64,000 bases of DNA from Dermatophagoides farinae (taxonomy: Eukaryota > Arthropoda > Arachnida > Sarcoptiformes > Pyroglyphidae), in assembly GCF_024713945.1 (NCBI RefSeq), contig NC_134679.1, forward strand, positions 5,523,001-5,587,000, written 5' to 3'. Position numbers and translations under genes: made by a program. Below, piece after piece: positions 11,412 through 23,808 of the stretch. Within the stretch, counting starts at the first letter, position 1, and every line of letters begins with the position of its first letter. The notes under the pieces are model-generated. The model saw only the letters and a list, made by a program, of their open reading frames with translations. It was not told the DNA's origin and did no database searches.

Positions 11412-14400
11412 TTTTGATTAATTAATTCGATTGGATCAATCAGATGTGAATCTAGAGAATCAAAAAAAAAAAATTCAGGATATAAACCAACGTGTATCCT
11501 GGATGAACAATGATTAAATGTAGCGTGATTAAATAAAAAGAACGTGCTTATGTATCGAAAACAAGCATGCAGCATGCATACACATTTGCGGATACACAAC
11601 ATATGCCTGGATACACGTGATCATTGTCCTGATACATTCATAAAGAATGTGCATGATGATTCATCAAGATTTTGCTTGCTTGGTTTGCTGTTCGTTTTTT
11701 TTCACATTTTTTGCAAGATTAAAATTTTACAAACGTCATAAAGAGATAGATTTTATTTTATTCAAAAACGAAACGAGAAAATAGAAAATTCGACTAAAAA
11801 AATCCTTTTTTTCTTTACAAATACAAAAATATGGTCATCGTCAACCACAAATTAAAGCTATTATAAGGGTTCAAAGAGAATGGAAAAAAAATTTTTTTTT
11901 TATGATTCTTTATCATCATTTCACATATATACCACACTATAATTCCAAAATGTCCTTGGAGCTTTTTTAAGGTTTGCAAATTTAAAAAAAAAAACAGGCA
12001 GATTTGCACACACACACACACAGCATGAAAATTGACTTTTTTTCCCAAGGACAAAAATTAGTGGATAATAGCTCACTCGTTTGTGTATAACCATTACAAT
12101 AGATTAGGATCGTTTTCCATGCGTTTTTTTTTGTTGTTGGTTTGTTTGGCTACATTGGGAAAAAAAGTACAAAAAAAAAATTTCCAGCATGGATTAACCA
12201 AAAAAAAGAAAAAAAATGAAAAAAGAAAGAAAGAAATAAAATTCCAGCATTTTTTTTTGCTTTTGAAATCCCAGAAAAAAATTCAAGAATTTTAAATTTG
12301 TAACAAACTTTTTTTCGGATTTCATGTCTAACAAATTAGTATCATTTTTTTTTGATTATCGAATTAATTAGAAAATTAATTGAATTTTTAAGAATTTTTG
12401 GCCGTTGGAATTTTTTTAATTTTTTTTGTTTGTTTGTTTTTGGTGCTCATAACTTATCCTGCTCCTCTTTTTCTTTGTTCTTATGTGCTCGCTCACAAAT
12501 GCGTAACGTAAATCACTACTACTACCACTATTGTATAATATTAACATTATTCATTGCTACTACGATGATTTCGGGCGTTTCCCCATAAAATTTTTGACCA
12601 TTTTTGACTATAAAAGCCGATTGAAATCAACGAATCTTTACACTGCACAATTGGTTGCTCCTGTTTGATGGAGTGGTGCGTGTCCCGTCGTATACTGTGA
12701 TTCGGCGGTTACACAAGTTACAAAAAAAAAATGTGTGTGTCACACTTTCCTGGCTGTCTTCCCCGCAAATTATGCCGGAGGTCGAACAAAACATTGATTT
12801 CCTCTTGAGACTGAGTAAACAATGGTCGTACTGTGGAACCCACGGATTTCAAAGTTCTGAATTTTTGATGAAACAAAAGTAAAAATTAACGAAAAAAATT
12901 CCTGAAGAATCCTGGTCCAGATGTAAATAGTGCTGAAAATTTTTTCATACTAAGCTCAACAATGGAGAATCATCATTAACGAATAAAATAATGGGAAAAA
13001 AAACAGAACGATACCTCGGTATTTATCGTTTGGTCAAATTTACTGTGGCGATTACATTCTCATTTTGTGTGGTACGGAAAAACTTATTTGGTCATCGTTT
13101 GTCGAATGCACGATCAACCGGAATTTGGTGGAACATTGGTGGTCTTGGTTTTCGAATAGAATTCACGACGAATTTTGTTTAACCGGTGAAAAGCATCTAA
13201 AAAAAAAAAAATGTTTTTTCTACGATCAACTTTCATCGGAATCAATTTTTGTTGGCCGTTTTCAACATTGTTTGAAAATTTTGATTCATTTGTTTTGTCC
13301 TTTTCCCTAGATTTTTGTATTCACTTTTTTAATGATTAATTGTTTTTCCGTTTCCTTTTCATTTTTTTTATCCAAAATGATTGTAATTTTGCTTGTAAAT
13401 TTGTTAATGATTTTGTACCGATGGGAATTGTTCAAGGATAACAAAGATAAAAACGTAAAAAAAAAAAAATTTGTGTGTCTTTTTTTTTATTTCCTTTCTC
13501 GGGTGTTGTTTTTTTTCTATAGAAGAAAAAAATGAGCACATTTTTTTTCGTTCGAGAATTTTCTCGAAATAACTAAATATACAAGCCAAACAAAACAGAG
13601 AGATACTTGATGGCTGACGTGACATTCGATTTTTTTTTTGTTGTTTGCGTCGTTTTTTTTTTTTCTTTTCGTTTCACTCGCGGAGGGAGTGAAACCACAA
13701 CACACAGATTGATTACCGTATATTATCGGTTTTGTTTCATTCGATTATCAATCGTTTTTTTTTTTTGGTCTGTGTTTGACTGTGATAACCAATCATTTTT
13801 TTTTTTTAGATAAAATTTTTTGAAACAACAACAAGTTTTTTTAGCTGATTTTTTTTTTATTTATTTGTAATAATGAAAAAAGAAAACCAATTTCTCATAA
13901 TCTCTAACAACGACAACAGCCAAAAATTGTAGATATCCTGTATGTGTGTATGAGTATGAATTTTTATTTAGAAAAAAAAGCCCCCATCTCATATCTCATA
14001 TTTTATCCAAGTATAAGCAGATCATATATATTTCAGAATAATTCGAGGGATACTGATTGATTGATTAAAATATTAATACTAGAAGATCAATTAGAAAACA
14101 TTCATTAGAAATCAAAGAAGTTAAACACGTTATTACATTTATGATTTTCAAAACATCACAATTTGTGACCATTAATAACACACATTGCAAAACAATCACA
14201 TGTTTTGAAACATTTTCAACTATATCAAAACATTAATATTTGGTAAATCTGATAAATTGATTGATTACGATAAACGAATTCAATCTAATAAAAAATATAT
14301 ATAAAGGCAATATATGATTCAATCACACGTAGATAAAGAAAGTGGACAGATATAATAGTAGTTCTATATTTTGATTGTAATGATGATAAAGTTATGTAGA

Positions 14401-14597
14401 TATTTAGGAATGGAAGAATATTTCTCATTTTTTTTTTCATCGGACGGAATCACAGACACTATTTCGAAATAATGGATATCATTCGAAATCGATGAATTTA
14501 AATAGAGATAGTTTTTTTTTTCAAATGTGGATGGATTCGTCTTTGGAACATTTTCTTTTTCTTTTGAAATTAATCACCAAAGATTAATTTTCAATAA
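11412..14597. other. 3.2 kb gap with one unexplained GC-richer patch
   Basis: Separates the NOG1 start from the 3' end of the acyltransferase gene; both are on the minus strand. Mostly AT-rich with long A and T runs. The 11480-11650 stretch repeats GGATACAC-type words on both strands. The only segment unlike its surroundings is about 12,640-12,860 (see the separate promoter entry). Open frames at 12,655-12,882 and 12,991-13,182 have no recognisable family. Confidence 0.5.
12609..12616 (+). promoter_or_regulatory. Candidate TATA box
   Basis: TATAAAAG, a near-ideal TATA box. It is followed about 30 bases downstream by a sharp change to much more GC-balanced sequence (about 12,640-12,860), as expected where a transcript starts. 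The product is unknown: a short protein of about 36 aa starting with ATG at 12,772, a non-coding RNA, or the first exon of something longer are all possible. Confidence 0.4.
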
Positions 14598-16390
14598 TCA
14601 ATCATGAATTGAACAGGCATTTTCACGTAAAGCATATTGATAATGATGGATTAATGTATTGCGAAGATCATCTGATGGCGATGAAAAACAAAAACGATTA
14701 GATTCAACAAAAAAAAATTCATTGAAAAATACTAACCAAATGAAAGAATATCATTATCTAAATGTCCATCCAAATTGGTGATGCCAAATGAAAGCCAAAG
14801 AAACATTTCCAATTGTTTCAATGATAATGAACGATCATTGAATTGATTTTGATCATCAGATGAATTGGCCGCTTCTATGAATGTATCATAGGCTCTATGT
14901 AATCGTTGCCATAGATCAGGTTCCCGTGGATCGACAAGATGTGCAATAGCTTTTAAATGATATATTTTGGCATCATAAGGATCATTACGATCTTTATCAT
15001 CGAATGTTTGGCGTTGAAAACAGAGCATCAATTCTTTAACCGAATATGATTCTGTTATATCAGGCAATGATGAAATATCCAATATAGCAAGTAATCTTTC
15101 CTGATCCAGATGACCATTCAAATCACCAATGTAACCAAAGATCTGATCAATAAATTGACTAAGATATTCAGTGTATGGCATCAAATCGGATTTTTCGTTT
15201 TTGTGGCTACCATTAGCTAACAAACTATTCGATGATGGAGAAGATGTGGAACAAATTTTGCGAATTTTATCCGCCAATTTCATGAATTTGACACATGTTG
15301 ATGAACGAAATGATCTGTATGAAAAAAGCGAAAGAATTAAAAGTCAAAAAAGTGGACATCAGTGAGAAAGAGTTGTTTGATTAACTGACCGGTACTTAAA
15401 GTATCGAGCATCATCATAAGAATAGAAAAGGCAAGGCAGACCTAATTCATTGACCAAAACTTTGGTAACATTATGAGCATATAGATCCGCATTTTTTCGT
15501 TCCTGATCGGAAGGTGTATAAACAGGTAATTTGGTCAATTCGAGATCGGTTCGCCATCGACACAAAGTTAGCCATATAGACCATGAAGTGTTTGGACCAT
15601 CCCAAGTCCAACTCAACGTGTCGGGTCCACCCGATTGATTGAATCGTAAAGCAACCGGTATGACAGGATAACCTAGTTTGAAGGCACCATTCTTGAATTG
15701 CAACAAACCACGATGATTGCTGCAAGTTCCTTCAGGAAAAAAGACAATTTTTGAGTACTTTATCACTTGAGACACTTTCTTGAAGACGTCCTGTCTTGAA
15801 TGTGAAGAATCACGTTCAACTAAAACCGGGTCGGAAAGTTTGAAAATGTCTATTGTGAATATTTGAAAAAAAATTTAATGATCCAGACACGAATTCGAAA
15901 AAAAAATTCTCTTTTACTTACTGCCAAACAATGGAATATTGACAATATCTGCTTTGGCTACCGATGATGGTACCTGCAATGCTACACCAGCCAATATATC
16001 GAATAATGATGTATGTGGAGCCATTATGTAAATGGGAGCATCTTTTTCTTTGGTAACGTCACCTTTTTGTATGATGGTAACACGATAGAATCCAGCCACA
16101 AATAGTATAGCACGGAATAAATGTTTAATAATATTTTTAAATCGAATTCGCCATTCATGATAGAGATCAGGTTCACATTCACGATCGATACGTGCTAACC
16201 ATTGGTTACATAATTTCGATAAGAACGATGCAATCAAAAACAAAGTGATGATGATAATAATCCGGATTGGTGCTAATAATATAGAACCAATTATGACAAA
16301 TGGCCAATCAAAAGGCTTTAAATGTATACGATGATAGAATGGATTCACACAACGTTGTTGTTGAGACATTGTTTGATTTGATTTGGTCAT
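14598..16390 (-). CDS. Lysophosphatidylcholine acyltransferase (LPCAT1/2 type)
   Basis: Adds an acyl chain to lysophospholipids in the ER membrane (Lands cycle). Exons in coding order: 16390-15922, 15849-15390, 15314-14737, 14671-14598; 526 aa, the usual LPCAT1/2 length. A strong membrane segment (LLAPIRIIIIITLFLIASF) precedes the PlsC domain. Acyltransferase motif I is APHTSLFD (HxxxxD with His and Asp kept); the segment NIPLFG then leads to DPVLVERDSS (R motif), and motif III is FFPEGTCSN with GAF following. WTWDGPN and FxPVYxP-like LPVYTPSD are also LPCAT-specific. The C-terminal 190 residues correspond to the EF-hand half but the loops (DLNGHLD, NLDGHLD) are degenerate, so calcium binding is doubtful. 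Start is the first ATG; a second in-frame Met is seven residues on. Confidence 0.9.
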
Positions 16391-17970
16391 GAAATAAAGT
16401 CACATGAAATCGAACTGTCTTAATATAGATCAATCATTGGAAAATCAAAAAAAATGAAATGAAATGAAATGCGTTGATTTTTTCAGATACGATGAGTGAA
16501 GGTAAAATGTGATTTCTTTTCTTTTTTTTGTTCGTTAGATCGAACATTCCATATTCAACAGTTTGTATTGTACATTTTTTTTGCACAAAAAGAGATAATA
16601 AAACGGATAACGTTCCAGCCGAACAATAATAATGATCATAAAGGCAAAAAAAATGTGGATGTATTGCAACAACAGTTTGTTGGTCACCAGGTGAAAGATA
16701 ACAATAAAATCCAAAATGGCTAAGGGAAGAGGAAAGAAAAAAAAGCAATAAATATGTTAGTTATTAAAATAGATTGTCACCAAAGCAACCATACCCAATA
16801 AATTCAAGTTTTTTTTCAATAAATTTCAAAGATCAATTATTTTGTGACCGAATAATGATTTATACGTTGACGTTTTTTTTGCGAAGGTTTTATATCTGAA
16901 TTAAATGGTGAAGAAAAAAAGAAAGGCACACAGGAATGTTGGTTTGATTGGACAAAACCCAAACAGGTCATGGTGTTGTTTACATCACGTTACGTGTACC
17001 CAAACACATTTATATAATGATGATCATGATCAAACTTGATAGTGTTTTTGATGTAATGATCGAATGAATGGAAAAAATTGAAGTAAATATCAGCTGCTTT
17101 AGAGCTGAAACTGTCCTCTAGTGGCCAGAATATGAAAGAATGTGTATTTTTGACTTTTTATTCCAATCAAAAACAGTGGAATTTTTTGGCGCTATAATAT
17201 GCTGCCATTTTCAATTGAATATTTTAATGCATATTACTGTTTTATATTTAATTGCAATAGAAAAATAAACAAAATAAACATCAATATAACTAATCAAACC
17301 AAATAAATAAACAAACTGTCAATAGGTCGAATCAACGAAATCAACAAAAATCATGCTAATGGCCAATCAGAATTTTCAAAAATTCTATAGTGATAGCTAT
17401 ATAATTGTGGAATGTGTGTGTGTGTATGTGCGGTGGACCCTGCGATGATGTGCGTTCCAAAAAAAAAAAAAATTTGTTTGGCATAACAAACAAACAGACA
17501 AACAAATAAAAGGTTAAAGCAATGAAAACATCGAATGACAAGCATCCGACAGCAACAACAACAACAATAACGTTAGCAAGTAAACTTTGGTATTTCAAAT
17601 CGAAATACGTTTATTTTTATTATTGTTATGATAACACATGATGCAATGCAATGGTGAAATTTTTTGTTTGATCAACAAATAATTTGTCCACCAAACAGTT
17701 CCATTTAATTGATTTAAATATATAAAAAAAAAATTTAAAGGGTAAGTAATGGAAGAAGAATGATGAAGATGATGTTGATGATGATGGATGTTTGGAGTCA
17801 TTCCAAACACATTTAAGATCGGGTCGTAAATATGCGTATCGCACGGATTGCAATTATAGCATGATGTGAATTTTTTTATTTGTCTGCATTGCAGTTGAAA
17901 TACCGAGATGTAGATTTTATTAGTCACTAGTCATCAGTTTGAGTCTAACTATCGTTCCAATCTAACTACT
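16391..17970. promoter_or_regulatory. Divergent spacer, acyltransferase / arrestin-domain gene
   Basis: About 1.6 kb between opposite start codons. AT-rich with a short (GT)n at about 17,414 and A-runs. No coding exon recognised and no convincing TATA box near either start. Confidence 0.4.
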
Positions 17971-19064
17971 ATGTCTTATCCTTTTGTTTCAATGAAACAT
18001 CATGGCCATCGTTCCAATAAATGTTCGAAAAAGAAGCAAGAATCCGAAGAGATGAAGATAATACTTGAACATAATGATATTTATCTACCTGGTCAATATA
18101 TACGCGGTGCTATCGTATTCAATTCGGTTGGTGAAATACCTATCAATGAATGTTCAGTAAATCTTGTATGTATGGCTGAAGTTGGCTGGACAGATAATCC
18201 TGGAATCAAAGATGAAGGTCGTTCATTTCATATTAAACACAAATTGATGGATGTACCATTTGAATTGAGTGGAAATAATGGTGCTGAATCATACTATCAA
18301 TTGGGTCATCATGAAATTCCATTTGAATTCTATTTACCTGACAAGTAAGTTGTTGTTGTTTCAGGCCATATCAATGAATAATTCATTCTGATTTTTTAAT
18401 CGATAGTATGAATTTACCATCATCGTATCAGAGTCGTTTTGGATCGATTGTTTACTATATCGATGTAAAAATGGGTGAAAAAATTAAACGACGAGATATA
18501 TTGGTTGAGATACCAATACAGAAAAATCTATGGCTATCGGTTGGTGGTACATCGGAAAAAGATTTTGGTGTTTTATCATTCGCTTCTGGTCGGATTACCA
18601 TGCAAGCTACATTGCGAAAAAAAGGATATTTCCGAGGTATGGATTTTTCATTTTCAAATAATTATCGGAATTCAATTCAATTTGTTTTTTTTCTTTCAGG
18701 AGAAGATTTAATCGTTGATTATGTCATTGATAATTGTTCGACGGCAACTGTAAAACCAAGGGTTACATTATTCCAGACACAAATCTATATGACAGGTGAA
18801 CGACATAAAACCGTTGAAAGTTCTTTGACCGAAGCGGTTGAAGGTGATGAAATCGGTGCACATACTTTAGTCGATGATGGTAATCTTACCGTTGCAATAC
18901 CAGTCGATATACCATTATCAATTAAATCCGAATACATTACATTGAAATATTTTTTACATCTTACATTGGATATACCATTGGCTATTGATATACACATCAA
19001 TCTACCACTCACTATAACAACCAGAGCTGCAATGGAAAACACTTTTGATGATCGTCGACATTAA
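17971..19064 (+). CDS. Arrestin domain-containing protein (ARRDC/TXNIP family)
   Basis: Alpha-arrestin-like adaptor that links membrane cargo to ubiquitin ligases or trafficking machinery. Exons 17971..18344, 18407..18636 and 18700..19064; 322 aa. The N-terminal arrestin lobe shows YLPGQYIRGAIVFN (strand with the family's PGQ-x-xxG turn) and IPFEFYLPDNMNLPSSYQSRFGSIVYYIDVKM, which matches the F-xLPxxLPxSFEGxxGxIRYxVxA pattern. The C-lobe starts GEDLIVDYVIDNCS and ends DIPLAIDIHINLPLTI. No PPxY motifs are seen after the fold, unlike mammalian ARRDC1-4, so NEDD4-type ligase binding may be absent. The second intron is 63 bases, divisible by three, with no stop. A related gene lies tail to tail at 19,280-20,647. 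Confidence 0.85.
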
Positions 19065-19279
19065 AAATGAGCCATTGATATTACACATTTATTTTATCAT
19101 TTACACCACATAGAGTCATCGATGCAGATCAATAGTGTGTCACTTTTGTTGTTTTCATCAGTTTTTTTTTGTTTATTTATTTTTGTGTGTGTTTTTTGTA
19201 GTTGTAATAATTATCGTTGAGCAAATCAATCAATCAATCATTAAATAAATATTATTCAATCGTAATTCAAAAAAAAAAA

Positions 19280-20647
19280 TTAACGTGAAATTTGTCTCTG
19301 TAATATGGGATTGTTGACACCCATACGTTGCTGAGTGGGATCGATTCGTTGACCATAATGATTGTTAGTGAGTGAAACCAAGAAAGGAACCTCCATTGAT
19401 TGGTCATTGTTATCGGGAATGTTGTTGATAGTAATCAAAACATAGTATCGAATGGTTATCAATGCAGAATCAAGGGTTAAAACCAGATTGTATGGTAAAC
19501 GCATCTGAATTGGTTCATCTTGTACTTGGCTATTGGCATCGATCGGTATCATAACTGCTTGGCTCATTTCATCATTATCATCACGATTTGGTGAATCATT
19601 AAGGCATTTATCGTAAATATGTTCTTTCACCTGATCACTATTTTCACTATTTATAAGGGTTTGACGTTGATACATTGCTACTAAACATTCCATCGGTGAA
19701 TCACTTTCATTACGAATCGATAAAGAAAACGAAAGCATCTCCCCAGGTTGATAAATTTTACGATCCAACATGACCGAAATATCGATACTGTTGCCATCGT
19801 TCGTGATAAATGTCTGTGTTATTTTACGTTCAACTTGCCGCTATATCCAAAAAATTTAAACAAAAAAAAATGAATTGTTGAATTGTGCCACACAACGCCT
19901 ACCAGATCAAGATTGGGTACCAGCAACAGAATCTCTTTTTCACCACGGCTTTCATGGCCTTTGTGATCATCATCAATGGTGAATGCTTCGATCGTATATT
20001 TGATTAATCCATGACAGCTTTTCATACTCGATGGTAGATCTCTGTACCACAAAGATCATAAATGGTTAGCTGTAGCTAAATTATTCATTTGTTACTTACG
20101 ATTTTGGCAATTGAAATCGGAATGGAATTTCGTGCTTACCATCCGTCAATTTTCTTTCTATGTTGAAAATGTTGTAAGCAATGTACAGAGAAATCATATA
20201 CTAACCTGGACTTAAAAGATCCAATTCAATCACTTTATGTCGATAGAAAAACAGTTGTTTTTCGTCAATTATCGGGCTGCTAAAATAATCGGCAAAGATG
20301 CTTTTGCGACGTTTTTCTGGAACAGATGACATTACGTTTGATGGTCGTCGTGTTTGTGGTTGATTACACCAACGAATCTGTACCAGATTAGTGAGCATTA
20401 CTTTTACCTGGCGAACCGGTCTACCGCCTTGTATTTCAATCGATAGATGACCAACAATCTCTTCATTTCCAAAATAAAGTGGACGTGGATCTTTCGATCG
20501 GGCCATACGTCTTGTATCGTTATCTAACCATACAAGTATGATTCGACGATTTTGACGACGATTAATACGGGTCAATTCTTCCTCTTCCACTTGTTCTTCA
20601 TCATCAACATCATCATCATCATCATCAAAAAGATTACCAGAAAACAT
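19280..20647 (-). CDS. Second arrestin domain-containing protein
   Basis: Exons in coding order: 20647-20206, 20157-20100, 20041-19903, 19840-19280; 399 aa with consistent phases. It begins with a very acidic run (D and E rich, residues 7-26) followed by a basic patch, then the arrestin fold: PLYFGNEEIVGHLSIEI, HEIPFRFQLPKSDLPSSMKSCHG with IKYTIEAFTID, and the C-lobe VMLDRKIYQPGEMLSFSLSIRNES. The C-lobe ending is VPFLVSL. Sequence is much more diverged from the neighbouring arrestin gene than a recent duplicate would be. No PPxY motif seen. Probably a membrane cargo adaptor; partner unknown. The 3' ends of the two genes are only 215 bases apart, so their UTRs probably overlap or nearly so. 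Confidence 0.82.
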
Positions 20648-21639
20648 TGTTCATTCACAATAGCTGAAACCTAGAATCAAATAACCGGAAAATCAATCTA
20701 ATTAAGAAAACAAAGAGAAAACGAATTCGAATAATAATAATAAAAAAACAAATTTAGAAACCAAGACAACAACTGCAGCAAATAAAATCGAGTTTGAGCA
20801 ACAATGTCTACTTTTTTTCTGCAGAATATTTATTTTTGTTAGTCGAACAAAAGAGAGAGGCAAAGACAAACATAAAAAAAACAAACTAGATGATGAGATT
20901 CTCGTTCAAGAATAGAGAGTGAGAGTAAGATGTTGGCCATATTGCCAACAAATTTAGTTTCATATATGAAAAAAAAAATTCAAATCCAAGTCACATATTT
21001 TATAGCCATAATAAAAAAAAACAAGAATTTCTTCTACAGCTGCATTCAACTATGTATGTTTAGCATATACAAGGACATATTCAAGTGTTTATTCAAGTGA
21101 ATGATGCAAAAAGATTGTAGAATTACCGAATGTGTGTGTGTGTGATGCTCGAATTGTGTCGCCACACACACACACATACCGGTAGGTAATCCATTATTTA
21201 CCAAGTAATTAAAATTTAGCTAATCGAATGTGACTAATCAACCGATATAGCATTTCTATTATCATCATTGAAAGTTGGGATAAACTACATTCATCATTGT
21301 ATTTTTTTAAGGACTAACAATGATTTGAAAACAGGCGCCCAAACTTGATGATGGGGCTACCATTCATAAAAGACGTGGTCAATAAATGGAGCACGTAAAT
21401 TATTATGTACTTTTTGGGTACACTTTTTTTTCAGCGTTGTGCTGCCATCGATTTTTGTGACTCAACGTTTATCGATTTTCATTATATAAAAATATCTTGA
21501 TTTTGTTATTTGGTTTCAATTTAATCCAACTTCACTTATATTTGAAAAATCATTCGATCGAGAACACACGTACCATAAACATACGCATCAATCAGATTTT
21601 TTTTTTTATTATTGAAACAAACAACGACTTACAATAACC
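20648..21639. promoter_or_regulatory. Divergent spacer upstream of SOD1
   Basis: Holds promoters for the arrestin-domain gene (-) and SOD1 (+). TATATAAA at 21,483-21,490 lies about 150 bases before the SOD1 ATG and next to TATCGATT (21,470-21,477), a good core-promoter candidate. A GT tract and a CA tract at 21,130-21,177 form a perfect 15-bp inverted repeat. Confidence 0.45.
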
Positions 21640-22217
21640 ATGGTGAAAGCAGTAGTTGTATTGAAAGGTGAACCGAATGTCACTGGTACTATTTTCTTCG
21701 AACAACAGGTATGTCTGTGTTTTATTAATCAATTAGTTTGTTTGAATGATGACTATTGATTAAAAGGATAATGGCCCGGTAAAAGTGAACGGAACCGTTC
21801 AAGGATTAAAATCTGGTTTACATGGATTTCATGGTAATAATTGAATGATAATACCTGTCACACAATAATGGTGACTTTATTTTCTTAAACATAGTGCATG
21901 AATTTGGCGACAACACTAATGGCTGTACATCGGCTGGAGCACATTATAATCCATTCAATAAGACACATGGTGCACCTGCCGATGAAGAACGTCATGTTGG
22001 TGATTTAGGCAATGTTGAAGCCAATGACGCAGGCATAGCTAATGTTGCCATTGAAGATTCGCTTATCAGTTTGACTGGAGAAAGATCAATTGTTGGACGT
22101 TCATTGGTCGTACATGCTGATCCCGATGATTTGGGACGTGGTGGCCATGAATTGAGCAAAACAACCGGTAATGCTGGTGGACGTCTTGCTTGTGGTGTGA
22201 TTGGTGTTACAAAATAA
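21640..22217 (+). CDS. SOD1: Cu/Zn superoxide dismutase, cytosolic
   Basis: Converts superoxide to oxygen and hydrogen peroxide in the cytosol. Exons 21640..21708, 21767..21833 and 21895..22217; 152 aa, the standard length. All metal ligands are visible: copper His in GFHVHEFG, the bridging His in SAGAHYNP, zinc His in THGAP and in [11 protein letters not shown] with the Asp ligand, and the last copper His in [11 protein letters not shown]. The active-site Arg is in [13 protein letters not shown], and the disulphide pair is Cys in GCTSAG and Cys in RLACG. No signal peptide, so this is the intracellular form and not the extracellular SOD3 type. AATAAAA at about 22,315 is a plausible polyadenylation signal. 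Phases agree; no oddities. Confidence 0.98.
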
Positions 22218-22464
22218 TTTTATTTGTGTTTTTTGTTCAATGTTTGATTTTACCAAATTTTTGGCAATAGCCAAATGATATTCCATATACAATAATCATA
22301 AGAAAATTCAGTTGAATAAAACGATTTTCTTCATATGCACAAACAAATACTCGTTTCATTTATTACGCATGCACCAGAATCGTTAATGATCGTAATCAAA
22401 TGTCGGTACATTCGACATTTGCTTTCTAGCTACCTGTCATTTGCTTCCTACATATCGGATCGTA

Positions 22465-23112
22465 ATGACATCCTGCTTTTCATTAAAAAAAAGTGTTATG
22501 CAACGATTAACCATACTGTTTGCCAATTATTCCAGCCAAATTAAGGCTGATGATGATGATGATCAAATCAAACAGCATTCTTTGTCGATCTTTGTTAATA
22601 CGACAACCAAAGAGACTGAAGAATCTGTCAATTTAGAATATCAAAATTCAAAATGGTGGTCTATTAATCCTGATGTTGTGTTAGCTTTTGGCCTAATCAT
22701 ATTCTATGCTGTGTTCGTGTTGTTCATCCTTTTCATTATCCTGAGGATCTTAGTGACCATCTGTATGACTACTACGAATCAACAACCAAAAAATAATAAA
22801 AGACCAAAAATCAATATTCGATCAGAATATGGATCTGAATCATCATCGAATTCATGCCGTACAGGCCATTCTTTATCGATGGCTATGATGATGGTGGATA
22901 TTGTTGATCCATTACGACCACAACATAATCGACATCGACTACATAACCACCATCATCATCATCATCATAGTGATTTATCATCTTCATTCTTGGATCCCCA
23001 TCACCATTATTATCATCATAATCATTACACAAATTCACCATCCAATTCGTTTATCAAAAGTATTACGAATGACCAGCAACAACAACAACAACAACAACAT
23101 TCCCAGCACTGA
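22465..23112 (+). CDS. Single-pass membrane protein with His-rich cytoplasmic-type tail, family unknown
   Basis: 215 aa from the ATG at 22,465; the frame is open further upstream, so an earlier exon is possible (a pyrimidine tract ending in TAG lies near 22,429). One strong membrane segment at about residues 71-100 (LAFGLIIFYAVFVLFILFIILRI). Before it: a DDDDD run and possible N-glycosylation sites NYS and NTT. After it: a positively charged linker (NNKRPKI), a Ser-rich stretch, clusters of seven His and further His pairs, then Gln8 near the end. The charge step suggests N-terminus outside and tail inside. I recognise no family. Its reading frame is kept across 650 bases of locally AT-rich DNA and uses GAT/CAT-type codons like its neighbours. 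The His and Gln tracts come from simple repeats and may vary in length. Confidence 0.6.
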   Translation: MTSCFSLKKSVMQRLTILFANYSSQIKADDDDDQIKQHSLSIFVNTTTKETEESVNLEYQNSKWWSINPDVVLAFGLIIFYAVFVLFILFIILRILVTICMTTTNQQPKNNKRPKINIRSEYGSESSSNSCRTGHSLSMAMMMVDIVDPLRPQHNRHRLHNHHHHHHHSDLSSSFLDPHHHYYHHNHYTNSPSNSFIKSITNDQQQQQQQQHSQH

Positions 23113-23808
23113 ACTGTAAGTATATGAACAAGATGAGCCTAAAGCTATTGTCGTTTTGTTTTTGATAAATGAGACACCTATTGTTTGTGTCCAATTTTAA
23201 ATAATTGGTGACAAAGTTTTTTTCTATGTGTGTGTGTAGTTTGTTCCAATTTTTTTTTATATGATTTGCATATATGAAAAATATTATTTGCTCTCTGAAT
23301 ATTTTTCAAGTGTTGACAATTAATTTTTTGATTGAAATTGCACACTTTTTCATCAACAATCACATTCATGTGTTTGTTATGTGAATTTAGATGAGAGAGA
23401 GAGAGAGAGAGAAAAAAATTCAAAACTAAGTGCTAAATCAATCTTTATGTGTTTACATAATAAGGATAATATTTAAAAAAAAACTTTAATAATTTATGGG
23501 TCAAGTGCTCTTTAATTTTTCCAATGTTGTAATGGTTATGGACTTGGAAATTAAATAAAAAAAACCGTCAAAAATGCGTTTTTTCCTTTCCATCCAAACA
23601 TTGAAAAATAAACAAAAAAAATAACTTTGATTTATTAATAAATGGTTCAAGGGTTGGTTGGTTGGTTTTTATGTGGATTTTTTTTCCAATATGATAAAAT
23701 TCATGCTCATTTGATATAATTTGTTTTTGTTTTCGTATTTATTTTTATTTTTATTTATTTTTTTTTGTTCAAAGGATGCTGATTGTATGTGTTGTTGTTG
23801 TTGTTGGT
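23113..23808. other. Convergent spacer
   Basis: Between the His-rich protein (+) and the PLPPR-like gene (-). Contains a GA repeat at 23,394-23,411, long A/T runs and (GTT)n at about 23,790. No gene seen. Confidence 0.5.

Noticed and set aside
11484-11640. GGATACAC words repeated in both orientations near the NOG1 start
   Set aside because: Only about nine matching bases per arm; no terminal duplication or element structure could be established.
12991-13182. 63-codon open frame starting MGKKTERYLG
   Set aside because: Fairly normal composition, but no family, no clear splice context and a second open frame overlaps it; not enough to call a gene.
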